From Lachnospiraceae bacterium (GTDB taxonomy: Bacteria; Bacillota; Clostridia; Lachnospirales; Lachnospiraceae): a stretch of 64,000 bases of DNA. Shown here one piece after another: positions 34,983 through 43,496 of the stretch. Under the pieces are notes generated by a model. It worked only from the letters and a program-made list of their open reading frames with translations, was not told the origin of the DNA and did no database searches. Position numbers and translations under genes: made by a program. How positions within the stretch are numbered: position 1 is the first letter of the stretch; the number at the start of each line of letters is the position of its first letter. Location of the stretch: contig JAFUXA010000012.1 in the NCBI GenBank assembly GCA_017470985.1, positions 112,684 through 176,683 on the forward strand, given 5' to 3'.

Positions 34983-36269
34983 ATGAAAAATAGCTTAAAA
35001 AATAAATTTATCTTAATTACAATTCTATCTTTTACTGTTCTTATGATGGTTGTAGGAGCAGTGGGATATACAACAGTATATAAGCTTGTGTCTGAACAGG
35101 AAGAAGAAGACATGCGCAAAATAGTGAAGATGACTATGGCGGAATATGACAGAATATATCCTGGAGAGTATGGTATACAGCTTAATGAGGACGGCACTTA
35201 TATTGTATACAAAGGTGAAGAAGACATAAGCGATGATTATGTATTATTAGATTCAGTTAAGGATAATTTCGAATATGATATTTCTCTGTTTTGCAAGAAT
35301 ATAAGAGTTCTTACTACATTTGAGGATGAAAATGGAGATAGACTGAAAACAACCAAGGCTGCGACTACAGTTGATCAGGATGTAATAGATGGAGCCAAGG
35401 CGCATTTTTATAGTAATGTCAAAATAGGTGATCAGAGTTGTTTTGCATATTATGAACCTATATTTTTAAAGGATGGCACTGTATATGGCATGATTGGTGT
35501 ATGTTGTCCTGCGACAACCGTTCATGATGGTGTCATCAGAGCTGTAAGTCCTTTGGCTGTAATATGTGCAATTACGGCAATTTTCTTCTGCATTATTTCT
35601 ATTAGTTTCAGTAAGGCTATTATCAAGAGATTTACAGCCCTTAGTAAATTTATGAGAAGTGTTGCAAATGGTAATTTTATGACTCCTGTTGATCCGGTAT
35701 TAAATTCTGATGATGAGTTGGGTGAAGTCTGTAAGGATGCCCGCAGAATGCAGAGGAATATTCAGGTGTTGGTGGAGATAGACACCTTGACGAAGTTGAA
35801 TAACAGACGATATGGCGGAAACAGATTGAAGGTTGTAATGAAGAAAGCCGAAGAATCAGGAATGCCATTTTGTGTATGTATAGGAGATATTGATTTCTTC
35901 AAAAAGGTAAATGATACATACGGACATGACGCTGGAGATGAAGTGTTGAAGGCGGTAGCATCTGTATTGAATGCCAATATGAAAGGTAAGGGCTTCGTGG
36001 CCAGATGGGGCGGCGAGGAATTTTTGATTGTATATGAGATGGCGGATCTTAAGCCATCAGTGGATGCTTTGAATGACATGCTTCAGGAAGTGAGAGAGCT
36101 AGAGATTGTAAGCGGCGGTATTACTATCAAAGTGACAATGAGCTTCGGTATTATACAAGGTCAGGGGGGCTGGACAGAGGATATGCTGCTGAAAGCAGCG
36201 GATGATAATCTCTATTATGCCAAGACTCACGGTCGTAATCAGGTATATTATGGTCAGAGTGAGTCATAA
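34983..36269 (+). CDS. Membrane sensor diguanylate cyclase (extracellular sensor-HAMP-GGDEF)
   Basis: A 428-residue c-di-GMP synthase. Helix 1 spans ~9-32; residues 33-180 form an extracellular Cache-like sensor; helix 2 lies at ~185-210; a HAMP linker follows (about 212-260, with ELGEVCKDARRMQ), then GGDEF from ~262: DTLTKLNNRRYGG, GDIDFFKKVNDTYGHDAGDEVL and the active-site GGEEF at 343-347. All catalytic residues are present. The RxxD inhibitory site usually found just before the active loop is not there (KGKG instead), so feedback inhibition is not expected. GGAGGAAGT precedes the ATG. Confidence 0.93.
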   Translation: MKNSLKNKFILITILSFTVLMMVVGAVGYTTVYKLVSEQEEEDMRKIVKMTMAEYDRIYPGEYGIQLNEDGTYIVYKGEEDISDDYVLLDSVKDNFEYDISLFCKNIRVLTTFEDENGDRLKTTKAATTVDQDVIDGAKAHFYSNVKIGDQSCFAYYEPIFLKDGTVYGMIGVCCPATTVHDGVIRAVSPLAVICAITAIFFCIISISFSKAIIKRFTALSKFMRSVANGNFMTPVDPVLNSDDELGEVCKDARRMQRNIQVLVEIDTLTKLNNRRYGGNRLKVVMKKAEESGMPFCVCIGDIDFFKKVNDTYGHDAGDEVLKAVASVLNANMKGKGFVARWGGEEFLIVYEMADLKPSVDALNDMLQEVRELEIVSGGITIKVTMSFGIIQGQGGWTEDMLLKAADDNLYYAKTHGRNQVYYGQSES

Positions 36270-36325
36270 TATATGTACCGAAATACTTGCATAAGTTTGA
36301 ATGCTAAAATGAGAAGAGATTAGAA

Positions 36326-37111
36326 ATGATTTTTGATAGAAAGAAAATATTAGATGAGTTCGCCAGATATACCAATGAGTATGATGCGACAAATCCCAAG
36401 ATTAAATTGAAAATAGATCACACATACAGGGTGGCTTCCTTATGTGAGAGAATTGCAAAAAGCATTAATTTATCAGCAGAGGATGTGGATCTGGCCTGGT
36501 GCAGTGGCATGCTTCATGATATAGGACGATTTGAGCAGCTGAGAAGATTTAATACCTTTGTGGACAGCAAGTCCATCGATCATGCCAGATTTGGAATTGA
36601 ATTATTATTTGGACCTGATAGATTGATTGACAGTTTCTTTGATGATACAGAGAATGAGGAGTTCTTTCATTTGCTCTATACTGCAATCTATTATCACAGC
36701 GATTATAGACTTCCAGAGGAGTTGACCGAGAGGGAAGTGATGTTCGCCAATATTTTGCGGGATGCTGACAAGGTTGATATATTCAGGGTAAATATTGATA
36801 CACCTTTGGAGGATATATATAACGTGACTACAGAGGAGTTGATGAACTCTCAGGTTTCACCGGAAGTGATGGAGGCATTTAGAGAAGAGCATGCCATACT
36901 TAGAGAATTGAAACATACAGCCATCGACAATGTGGTTGGTCATATGGCTTTGTTCTTTGAATTAGTATATCCATACAGCTTAGAAGCTACAAGAACACAG
37001 GGTTATTATGATAAGCTGTTGGGATTTGTTTCGGAAAATGATAGTACCAATAAGCAGTTAGAAGAAATACGGGGAATGGTAAATGAGTTTTATCAAAGAA
37101 AGAAACGGTAG
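36326..37111 (+). CDS. HD-domain hydrolase
   Basis: A 261-residue HD-superfamily phosphohydrolase. KIDHTYRVASLCERIA has the first histidine, MLHDIGRFEQLRRF the HD pair, and DHARFGIELLF and IYYHSDYRL the further metal ligands, with LRDADKVDIFRV as the last aspartate. Members cleave nucleotides or phosphodiesters; no RelA/SpoT or HD-GYP features (no GYP triad) are seen, so it is not an obvious c-di-GMP hydrolase. Its last 29 bases overlap the following histidine kinase gene, suggesting coupled translation. The substrate is unknown. Confidence 0.86.
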   Translation: MIFDRKKILDEFARYTNEYDATNPKIKLKIDHTYRVASLCERIAKSINLSAEDVDLAWCSGMLHDIGRFEQLRRFNTFVDSKSIDHARFGIELLFGPDRLIDSFFDDTENEEFFHLLYTAIYYHSDYRLPEELTEREVMFANILRDADKVDIFRVNIDTPLEDIYNVTTEELMNSQVSPEVMEAFREEHAILRELKHTAIDNVVGHMALFFELVYPYSLEATRTQGYYDKLLGFVSENDSTNKQLEEIRGMVNEFYQRKKR

Positions 37112-38912
37112 TATTTTCAAAGATTTCTATATGAGATCCTTGGTATATATAATTATTGCATGGAGTTTTGTTATATCAATTATCTTGTATGTGATATCAT
37201 TTATGAGTGTGCCCATGAGTGAAGGTCGTGAGATTATGCCTGCTCCACTGGTGGGGGTATATGAATTGGATGCCAGTGGGGAGATGGTTCCCTTTGATGA
37301 TTTAAAAAGTATAGATATAGGGGATGCTTCTTCTGTTCGTGTCATAGGACATTTCACAGAAAATATTCCTGCAGGTCATAGAGTCTTTCTATACATGTAT
37401 AGGGAATTTATCAAGGTCTCAGTAAATGGTGAAGTAGTATTTGATAATTCAGATGACTATAGACCTAGATGGGATTTCTTCGGAAGTGGTGGAGTCAAAA
37501 CCTCAGACTTGATAGATATTACTATCTCCAAGGTTCCTAATGAGGGCTATGATGGTGCTGTATCGGAGCCCTTGCATAAAATATGCGTAGGAACACGATT
37601 TGGATTGGCTAGTGATAGAGTTAGGGCCAATGTTGCAAGTATAACAGTATGCTTGATACTATTTACTTTTGCCATTGGTGAGTTGATGGTGGCTTCGGTT
37701 TTGATTACAACCCGAAGGTCTGAGGCCAGAGGTTCTATATCCTGCAGTCTGGTGCTTCTCTTTGGAAGCTTCTGCTGCTTTATAGATTATGATTATATTA
37801 CTTTGTTTATTGGGAATTACAAGGCTATTGGTGTAGTTGATATTGTTAACCAGGCTTTGTTGATACTATTCTTTCTTGAAAATATGTTTATACATATGAA
37901 AAAGAAAACATATGCCAGAATATCGCAGCTTATAATGGCAATATGGTGTGTGACCATTGTGATTTATGGTTTGGCTAGTGTGTATATCAGTGACATCAAT
38001 ACTATATTTTGGAATGGAGTGCTGTGTGTAATCGCAATAGTGGGAATAGCTATTGATGGGGTTTTGGAATACAAGGACTGTCAGTTTTATTATGAGAGAG
38101 TTGGTAAATATAATGGTGAGATGCTTTCCAATATTATATTGTCATGCTTTATCATAGTGGAGATGGGGCATTATATGTTTGCCCATAGTTTCCTGATTAG
38201 TGTATTTGAACTTGGTATATCAATATACGGCATAATGCAGTTTGCGATGCTTTTATATAGAACTGTTGAATTTGCTCAAAAGGCGCGTCAGTCGGATATT
38301 TTGGGGAAGCAGTTGATTGAGAATCAGATGTCTATAATGCTGAGTCAGATTCAACCACATTTTCTCTATAATTCCTTGACTGCAATACAGATGTTGTGTG
38401 TGAGGGATCCCAAGGAGGCACAGAAAGCATTAGAAGATTTTGCATCATATTTACGAGGCAATATGGATTCCTTGAAGAGCAATAAACCGATTCCTTTTGA
38501 CAAGGAACTTGAACATACCAAGCATTATGTGGAGCTGGAATTGATTCGTCAGGGTGAGTATCTGGATGTGGAATATGATATTCAATATACTGATTTTGAA
38601 ATACCGGCTTTGTCTCTGCAACCTATTGTGGAAAATGCTATCAAGCATGGGGTAGGTGACAAAGAAGAAGGTGGCAAAGTCCGTATAAGCGTTCAGAGGA
38701 AGTATGATGATGTATCAATTGTGGTAGATGATGATGGCGTCGGGTTTGAAAGCGCAGAGCCGGTAGATGATGGAAGAAGTCATATTGGTTTGGAAAATGT
38801 AAGACGCAGATTGTCTGACATGTGTGGAGCGACACTTGATATAAAGAGCAAACCGGGGGTTGGAACGCAGGTGACTATTACAATCCCTCTTGAGGACACG
38901 ACATTGTTGTAA
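37083..38912 (+). CDS. LytS/YehU-type membrane sensor histidine kinase
   Basis: A 609-residue kinase. One N-terminal helix (about 18-42) is followed by an extracellular beta-rich domain (43-185, with VFLYMYREFIKVSVNGEVVF resembling 7TMR-DISM extracellular modules), then about seven helices (190-400), a His-kinase domain with QIQPHFLYNSLTAIQ (phospho-accepting His 426), and an HATPase domain with PIVENAIKHG and DDGVGF. The ATG at 37083 has GGGGAA six bases upstream and overlaps the HD gene. The partner is the response regulator 22 bases downstream. Similar seven-helix DISM kinases sense small carbohydrates or envelope signals; the ligand here is unknown. Confidence 0.9.
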   Translation: MSFIKERNGSIFKDFYMRSLVYIIIAWSFVISIILYVISFMSVPMSEGREIMPAPLVGVYELDASGEMVPFDDLKSIDIGDASSVRVIGHFTENIPAGHRVFLYMYREFIKVSVNGEVVFDNSDDYRPRWDFFGSGGVKTSDLIDITISKVPNEGYDGAVSEPLHKICVGTRFGLASDRVRANVASITVCLILFTFAIGELMVASVLITTRRSEARGSISCSLVLLFGSFCCFIDYDYITLFIGNYKAIGVVDIVNQALLILFFLENMFIHMKKKTYARISQLIMAIWCVTIVIYGLASVYISDINTIFWNGVLCVIAIVGIAIDGVLEYKDCQFYYERVGKYNGEMLSNIILSCFIIVEMGHYMFAHSFLISVFELGISIYGIMQFAMLLYRTVEFAQKARQSDILGKQLIENQMSIMLSQIQPHFLYNSLTAIQMLCVRDPKEAQKALEDFASYLRGNMDSLKSNKPIPFDKELEHTKHYVELELIRQGEYLDVEYDIQYTDFEIPALSLQPIVENAIKHGVGDKEEGGKVRISVQRKYDDVSIVVDDDGVGFESAEPVDDGRSHIGLENVRRRLSDMCGATLDIKSKPGVGTQVTITIPLEDTTLL

Positions 38913-38934
38913 ATTATTAGTGAGGAGAATGAAG

Positions 38935-39783
38935 ATGGGAAATAATATTTTGGCAGTTGATGACGAGGAATTGGCAAGAGAGTCATTGGTTACAGCTTTG
39001 AAAGAAGTGTTTCCTGAAGATGAAATATTTGCCTTTGGCAAAGCTTCTGAAGCTGTGGACAAAACCAAGGAACTGGTGGAGACAGGTAAACTGGACTATG
39101 CTTTTTTAGATATCAGGTTGAGAGGAACTACAGGTATAGAACTGGCGAAAAGTATCAAGGATTTATCACCTCGTACCAAAATTATTTTTGTTACTGCATA
39201 CAACGATTATGCCAGCGAAGCATTTGCAGTTTCTGCCAGCGGATATTTGCTAAAGCCGGTTACTGCTAAAGCAGTAATGCAGACGGTAGAGAAGTTAGAG
39301 GCTGTGATAAATGGTACACATCCAGTGGAAAGCGCCAGTGACGCAGGAGACAAGCAGTTGAAGGTTACAACCTTTGGTAAGTTTCATCCTACAATCAATG
39401 GACGTGAGATGGTATTTGAGCGAAGTAAGAGCAGAGAACTGTTGGCTCTTTTAATTGATCAAAAAGGTGTAGGAATTGCCAATGCGGAAATTGAAGCTTA
39501 TCTGTGGGAAGATGCCATTGGTGACAAGAGAAAGAGTGGATATGTACAGAAGGTTATAGCTTCTCTTATGAAGACTTTGCGCCAGGCTGGTTTAGAGGAT
39601 ATTGTGGAGAAGAGATATAACTATCTTGCAATTAATCCCAACAAGGTGGATTGCGATTTGTATAAGTTCCTGGCTGGAGATGCTGTTGCAATCAACTCTT
39701 ATTACGGGGTATATATGGAAGAGTATTCCTGGGCGGAGATGACTACAGGAATGCTTAGCAGCAAGGCTGGATTATACGACTAG
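38935..39783 (+). CDS. Response regulator with SARP-like winged-helix output
   Basis: A 282-residue regulator. Residues 1-125 are a receiver: acidic pocket VDDEEL, phospho-acceptor Asp in YAFLDIRLRG, then VTAYNDYA and LLKPVTA. The C-terminal part (about 140-280) is not the LytTR domain usual for partners of LytS kinases; it has VTTFGKFHPTINGREMVFERS, ELLALLIDQKG and KVIASLMKTLRQAG, as in OmpR/SARP-type transcriptional-activator winged helices. The ATG at 38935 is set by GAGGAGA; an ATG two codons earlier is possible. It forms a pair with the kinase immediately upstream. Confidence 0.85.
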   Translation: MGNNILAVDDEELARESLVTALKEVFPEDEIFAFGKASEAVDKTKELVETGKLDYAFLDIRLRGTTGIELAKSIKDLSPRTKIIFVTAYNDYASEAFAVSASGYLLKPVTAKAVMQTVEKLEAVINGTHPVESASDAGDKQLKVTTFGKFHPTINGREMVFERSKSRELLALLIDQKGVGIANAEIEAYLWEDAIGDKRKSGYVQKVIASLMKTLRQAGLEDIVEKRYNYLAINPNKVDCDLYKFLAGDAVAINSYYGVYMEEYSWAEMTTGMLSSKAGLYD

Positions 39784-39829
39784 ATTGATAAAAGATACAT
39801 ATGGACTATTTTGGAGAGAACGTTGAATT

Positions 39830-40603
39830 ATGAATTTTGATTACTATCAGGGAAAACGAGGGATAACATCTACAGGACTGAAAATAATAGCTGTAATAAT
39901 AATGCTTATTGATCACATAGGTGCTTCTGTATTGGAGAGGTTTATTATGGCAAATGGGGCGACTGATGCCATGAATAGTTTTGATTTCAGTGGTCCCATG
40001 GGAAACTATATAATTGGGGATGTGATTGTTAGATTGTTTGGCAGGCTGGCATTCCCGATTTTCTGCTTCTGTATGGTGGAAGGATTTCATTATACCAGCA
40101 GCAGGAGAAATTACCTGAGCAGAATGGCATTGTTTGCACTGATTAGTGAGGTGCCTTTCGATTTTGCTCATAAATTTACCGCCTGGGATTTCTCACATCA
40201 AAATGTATTTTTCACATTTACTATTGCTATGGCAGGACTGTGGCTTGGAGAGATTATATGTGAGAAGAGAGGACCTAAGAAGGGCAATAAGCTAATAATG
40301 GTGGCAACTATGGTTGTTGCCTGTATAATAGCTTACATATTAAATACAGATTATGATATACTAGGGATTCTGACAATCTATGTTATGTATTTTGTCAGAG
40401 AAAGAGGCCGTAAGAGAACAATGGCCTGGGGAAGTCTGGTGCTTACTCTGGGAAATCCTATTGAGTTTACTGCCTTTTTAGATGTTATTATTCTACATTT
40501 CTATAATGGTAAGAGAGGGCGTGGAATGAAATATTTCTTCTATATATTTTATCCTCTGCACCTGCTTATATTGGGAATAATATGTGCATTTATGGGATTA
40601 TAA
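39830..40603 (+). CDS. TraX-family membrane protein
   Basis: A 257-residue polytopic membrane protein with about eight helices. The N-terminal block GLKIIAVIIMLIDHIGAS, LFGRLAFPIFCFCMVEGFHYT, FALISEVPFDFA and the C-terminal FFYIFYPLHLLILG are hallmarks of TraX. The founding member acetylates the N-terminus of F pilin; in Firmicutes TraX proteins are common on chromosomes without a conjugation system, and no transfer gene is here, so an acyltransferase acting on some surface molecule is a guess. Its 3' end is 25 bases before plsY. Confidence 0.9.
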   Translation: MNFDYYQGKRGITSTGLKIIAVIIMLIDHIGASVLERFIMANGATDAMNSFDFSGPMGNYIIGDVIVRLFGRLAFPIFCFCMVEGFHYTSSRRNYLSRMALFALISEVPFDFAHKFTAWDFSHQNVFFTFTIAMAGLWLGEIICEKRGPKKGNKLIMVATMVVACIIAYILNTDYDILGILTIYVMYFVRERGRKRTMAWGSLVLTLGNPIEFTAFLDVIILHFYNGKRGRGMKYFFYIFYPLHLLILGIICAFMGL

Positions 40604-40628
40604 ATTAATAAGTGGAGATAATTATTAT

Positions 40629-41255
40629 ATGGGAATTAATATGTATCAAGTAATATGCCTGCTAATAGGATATGTCTGTGGATGTTTTCTTACGGCTGTA
40701 GTGGTTGTAAGATTGATGGCTCATGAGGATGTATTTCAGGTGGGTTCAGGAAATCCTGGAATGGCCAATGTAATGCATCGAGTGGGTAAGAAAGCTGGAT
40801 TTCTTGTTCTGGCTGGAGATATACTCAAGACTTTATTAGCATTTGCTATCTCATATCTTGTGACAAGGGATTATCTGGCGGTGGGAACCATTCTTGCCAT
40901 GGCTGGTTTGGGAACTGTGCTGGGTCACAATTATCCAATATGGCATAAGTTTAAGGGAGGCAAGGGAGTTACAGTAACTGTTGTCTATATGGTAGTGAGC
41001 CTTATTCCATGGGGAGCCATCATTGGAATTGCTGTAGGTGTATTTGCCATAGTGACAGGAGATTTATGGACAGCTGCTATTTTGGCGCCTGTGGTTGCTA
41101 TACCTTTTGCTTTCTGGAACCAGGGAACCCTGGGCGGAATAGTTATGATTATCCTGGCTGTTATAATGATTGTCAAAAATATCGATGGTACTATCAAAGT
41201 TTTAAAGGGTGAGGAGTATCGCAGATTTAAAAAGAAGAGTGATAAGGATGAATAA
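40629..41255 (+). CDS. plsY: Acyl-phosphate:glycerol-3-phosphate acyltransferase PlsY
   Basis: First acylation step of phospholipid synthesis, using acyl-phosphate. The 208 residues have the PlsY loops: GSGNPGMANVMHRVGKKAG (first conserved loop), GHNYPIWHKFKGGKGV (second loop) and a third near the C-terminus. About five to seven membrane helices. The ATG at 40629 follows GGAGA with a long 10-base gap; another ATG is at 40641. The canonical glycine-serine pair is present but the first loop reads MAN rather than ATN, so it is a slightly divergent copy; a second plsY elsewhere is possible. It overlaps tcdA by eight bases. Confidence 0.88.
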   Translation: MGINMYQVICLLIGYVCGCFLTAVVVVRLMAHEDVFQVGSGNPGMANVMHRVGKKAGFLVLAGDILKTLLAFAISYLVTRDYLAVGTILAMAGLGTVLGHNYPIWHKFKGGKGVTVTVVYMVVSLIPWGAIIGIAVGVFAIVTGDLWTAAILAPVVAIPFAFWNQGTLGGIVMIILAVIMIVKNIDGTIKVLKGEEYRRFKKKSDKDE

Positions 41256-41994
41256 AGAATTTTCTAGAAGTGCTCTCCTTCTGGGAGAAGCGGCTATAAC
41301 GAGATTGGCAAAAGCTAGGGTGGCAATATTCGGAGTAGGTGGCGTAGGCGGCTATGTCTGTGAAGCGTTGGTGCGATCAGGTGTAGGCGCTTTTGATTTG
41401 ATAGATAAGGATGTGGTGGATGTAACCAATATAAATCGTCAGATCATAGCGACTCAGTCCACTGTGGGAAGACCCAAGGTGGAGGTGATGAAGGAACGTA
41501 TGCTGGATATTAACCCGGATGCTGAGATAGTTGTACATGAGTGTTTCTATCTGCCGGAAAATGCCCATGAATTTGACTTTAGTCAGTACGATTTCGTTGT
41601 AGATTGTGTGGATACAGTTACAGCCAAGATTCAGATTATTATGCAGGCCAAGGAAGCTGGAACTCCTGTTATTAGTTCCATGGGTGCAGGCAATAAGTTG
41701 GATGCCGGCAGATTCAAGGTGGCAGACATATACAAAACCAATGTGGATCCTCTGGCCAGAGTAATGAGGCGGGAACTGAAGAAGCGAGGAGTGAAGAAGC
41801 TCACTGTGGTTTATTCGGACGAAGAACCTATGACTCCTATAGCTGTTGCAGATTCTCTGGAGACTGACACATTAGAAGAGACCGCCGGACGAGTAAAACA
41901 GACCCCGGGGAGTATGGCATTTGTTCCAGGGGCAGCAGGACTTATTATTGCAGGAGAGGTTGTCAGGCAATTGGTGTCCACACAAGGGGTATGA
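41248..41994 (+). CDS. tcdA: tRNA threonylcarbamoyladenosine dehydratase (TcdA)
   Basis: An E1-like ThiF-fold enzyme that uses ATP to cyclise t6A37 to ct6A37 in tRNAs. The 248 residues show RVAIFGVGGVGGYVCEALVRSG with the nucleotide-binding glycines, DKDVVDVTNINRQI, FVVDCVDTVTAKI and PGSMAFVPGAAGLIIAGEVV, all typical of TcdA/YgdL. The start overlaps the end of plsY, with AAGAAGAG upstream, so the two are translationally coupled though unrelated in function. Confidence 0.92.
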   Translation: MNKEFSRSALLLGEAAITRLAKARVAIFGVGGVGGYVCEALVRSGVGAFDLIDKDVVDVTNINRQIIATQSTVGRPKVEVMKERMLDINPDAEIVVHECFYLPENAHEFDFSQYDFVVDCVDTVTAKIQIIMQAKEAGTPVISSMGAGNKLDAGRFKVADIYKTNVDPLARVMRRELKKRGVKKLTVVYSDEEPMTPIAVADSLETDTLEETAGRVKQTPGSMAFVPGAAGLIIAGEVVRQLVSTQGV

Positions 41995-42033
41995 TATAAT
42001 AATTACTAGATTAGACAGGATTGGAGGGGCAAC

Positions 42034-43419
42034 ATGATGGATAGATATGATGTGGTCATTGTTGGAGCAGGCCCGGGTGGAATCTACTCGGCATTCGAAC
42101 TGGTAAAACAGAATTCAGACTTGAATATAGCAGTCTTTGAGAGTGGTAATCCGCTTGAGAAGAGAAAATGTCCTATTGATGGTGACAAGGTGAAAAGCTG
42201 CATTTCCTGCCCGACATGTTCTATTATGAGTGGATTCGGAGGTGCCGGAGCTTTCTCAGATGGAAAATATAATATAACCAATGCTTTTGGTGGAACTTTG
42301 TATGAACATATAGGCCGTGAGAAAGCCATTGAACTTATGGAATATGTAGATGACATAAATATGGCTCGCGGTGGAGAAGGCACCAGATTATACAGCACCA
42401 AAGATTCAGAGTTGAAGAAGAAATGTATACAGAATGAACTGTCTCTCTTGGACGCATCTGTTAGACATTTAGGTACAGATAAGAATTATATTGTCCTTGG
42501 GAATTTATATAATGAGCTCAAAGACAAGGTGGATTTCTATTTCAATACACCTGTGGAACATGTGGTGAGACTGGATGATGGTACATATAAGCTTATTTAT
42601 AATCAGGGTCAGTCAGAGTGCATGGGTAAATACTGCATTATCTCTGCTGGAAGAAGCGGAAGTAAATGGATGCAGCAGGTATGTAAGGAGATGGACATTG
42701 AGTCTCTGTCAGACAGAGTGGATATTGGCGTGAGAGTTGAATTGCCTGCAGTAGTCTTTGAGGATGTAACCAAGGATTTATACGAGGGCAAGATTGTATA
42801 TCGCACTCATAAATTTGAGGATTCTGTCAGAACATTTTGTATGAATCCAAATGGAGCTGTGGTAAATGAAAATACCAACGGTATCATTACAGCCAATGGA
42901 CACAGCTATGAGGACAAGGAACTTCAGACTGAGAATACCAACTTCGCACTTTTGGTTAGCAAACATTTCTCAGAACCATTTAAAAACAGCAACGAGTATG
43001 GTGAGAGTATTGCCAGATTGTCCAACATGTTGGGCGGAGGAGTAATAGTTCAGAGATTTGGAGACTTAGAGAGAGGTCGAAGAAGCAACGACAAGAGAAT
43101 TGCCGAGTGTACAGTCAGACCTACTTTGAAAGCAACACCGGGAGACTTAAGTCTTGTGCTGCCGAAGAGAATCTTAGATGGTATTATCGAGATGATTTAT
43201 GCTTTGGACAAGATTGCACCGGGAACTGCCAATGAAGATACATTGCTCTATGGTGTGGAAGTGAAGTTCTACAACATGGAGGTTGCAGTGGATGACAAGC
43301 TTGAAACCAAGTATGAGAATCTCTTTGTCATAGGTGACGGCAGTGGAGTGACACATTCTCTGTCTCATGCGTCAGCGGCAGGAGTTTTTGTCGCACGAGA
43401 GATTATAGATAGAGTATAA
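42034..43419 (+). CDS. FAD-dependent dehydrogenase (COG2509-type)
   Basis: A 461-residue flavoprotein with the N-terminal dinucleotide site VIVGAGPGGIYSAFEL (about 8-23), a cysteine motif KSCISCPTC (about 50-58), GFGGAGAFSDGKY right after, and the C-terminal FAD contact FVIGDGSGVTHSLSHASAAG. This group of uncharacterised dehydrogenases is widespread in anaerobes; the cysteine group may hold a metal or Fe-S cluster or act in redox. The reaction is not known. GGAGGGGC precedes the ATG, 39 bases after tcdA. Confidence 0.88.
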   Translation: MMDRYDVVIVGAGPGGIYSAFELVKQNSDLNIAVFESGNPLEKRKCPIDGDKVKSCISCPTCSIMSGFGGAGAFSDGKYNITNAFGGTLYEHIGREKAIELMEYVDDINMARGGEGTRLYSTKDSELKKKCIQNELSLLDASVRHLGTDKNYIVLGNLYNELKDKVDFYFNTPVEHVVRLDDGTYKLIYNQGQSECMGKYCIISAGRSGSKWMQQVCKEMDIESLSDRVDIGVRVELPAVVFEDVTKDLYEGKIVYRTHKFEDSVRTFCMNPNGAVVNENTNGIITANGHSYEDKELQTENTNFALLVSKHFSEPFKNSNEYGESIARLSNMLGGGVIVQRFGDLERGRRSNDKRIAECTVRPTLKATPGDLSLVLPKRILDGIIEMIYALDKIAPGTANEDTLLYGVEVKFYNMEVAVDDKLETKYENLFVIGDGSGVTHSLSHASAAGVFVAREIIDRV

Positions 43420-43455
43420 ATGATTTTAGATATCAAAACATAATAGGGTTTTATA

Positions 43456-43464
43456 TGGTATAAA
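43456..43464 (+). promoter_or_regulatory. Possible extended -10 promoter of lacZ
   Basis: TGGTATAAA gives a TGn-extended -10 (TATAAA 43459-43464) about 33 bases before the lacZ start; no good -35 is present. Confidence 0.4.
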
Positions 43465-43496
43465 TAATAGTCATAAGGACAAGAAGAGGGGTAAAG

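Noticed and set aside
34586-35197. 203-codon minus-strand open frame
   Set aside because: It spans the ATPase end, a terminator and the start of the GGDEF gene; no domain and no ribosome site.
38890-38934. N-terminal extension of the SARP-like response regulator
   Set aside because: The upstream codons overlap the kinase 3' end and have no ribosome site; GAGGAGA sets the start at 38935 (or 38929).
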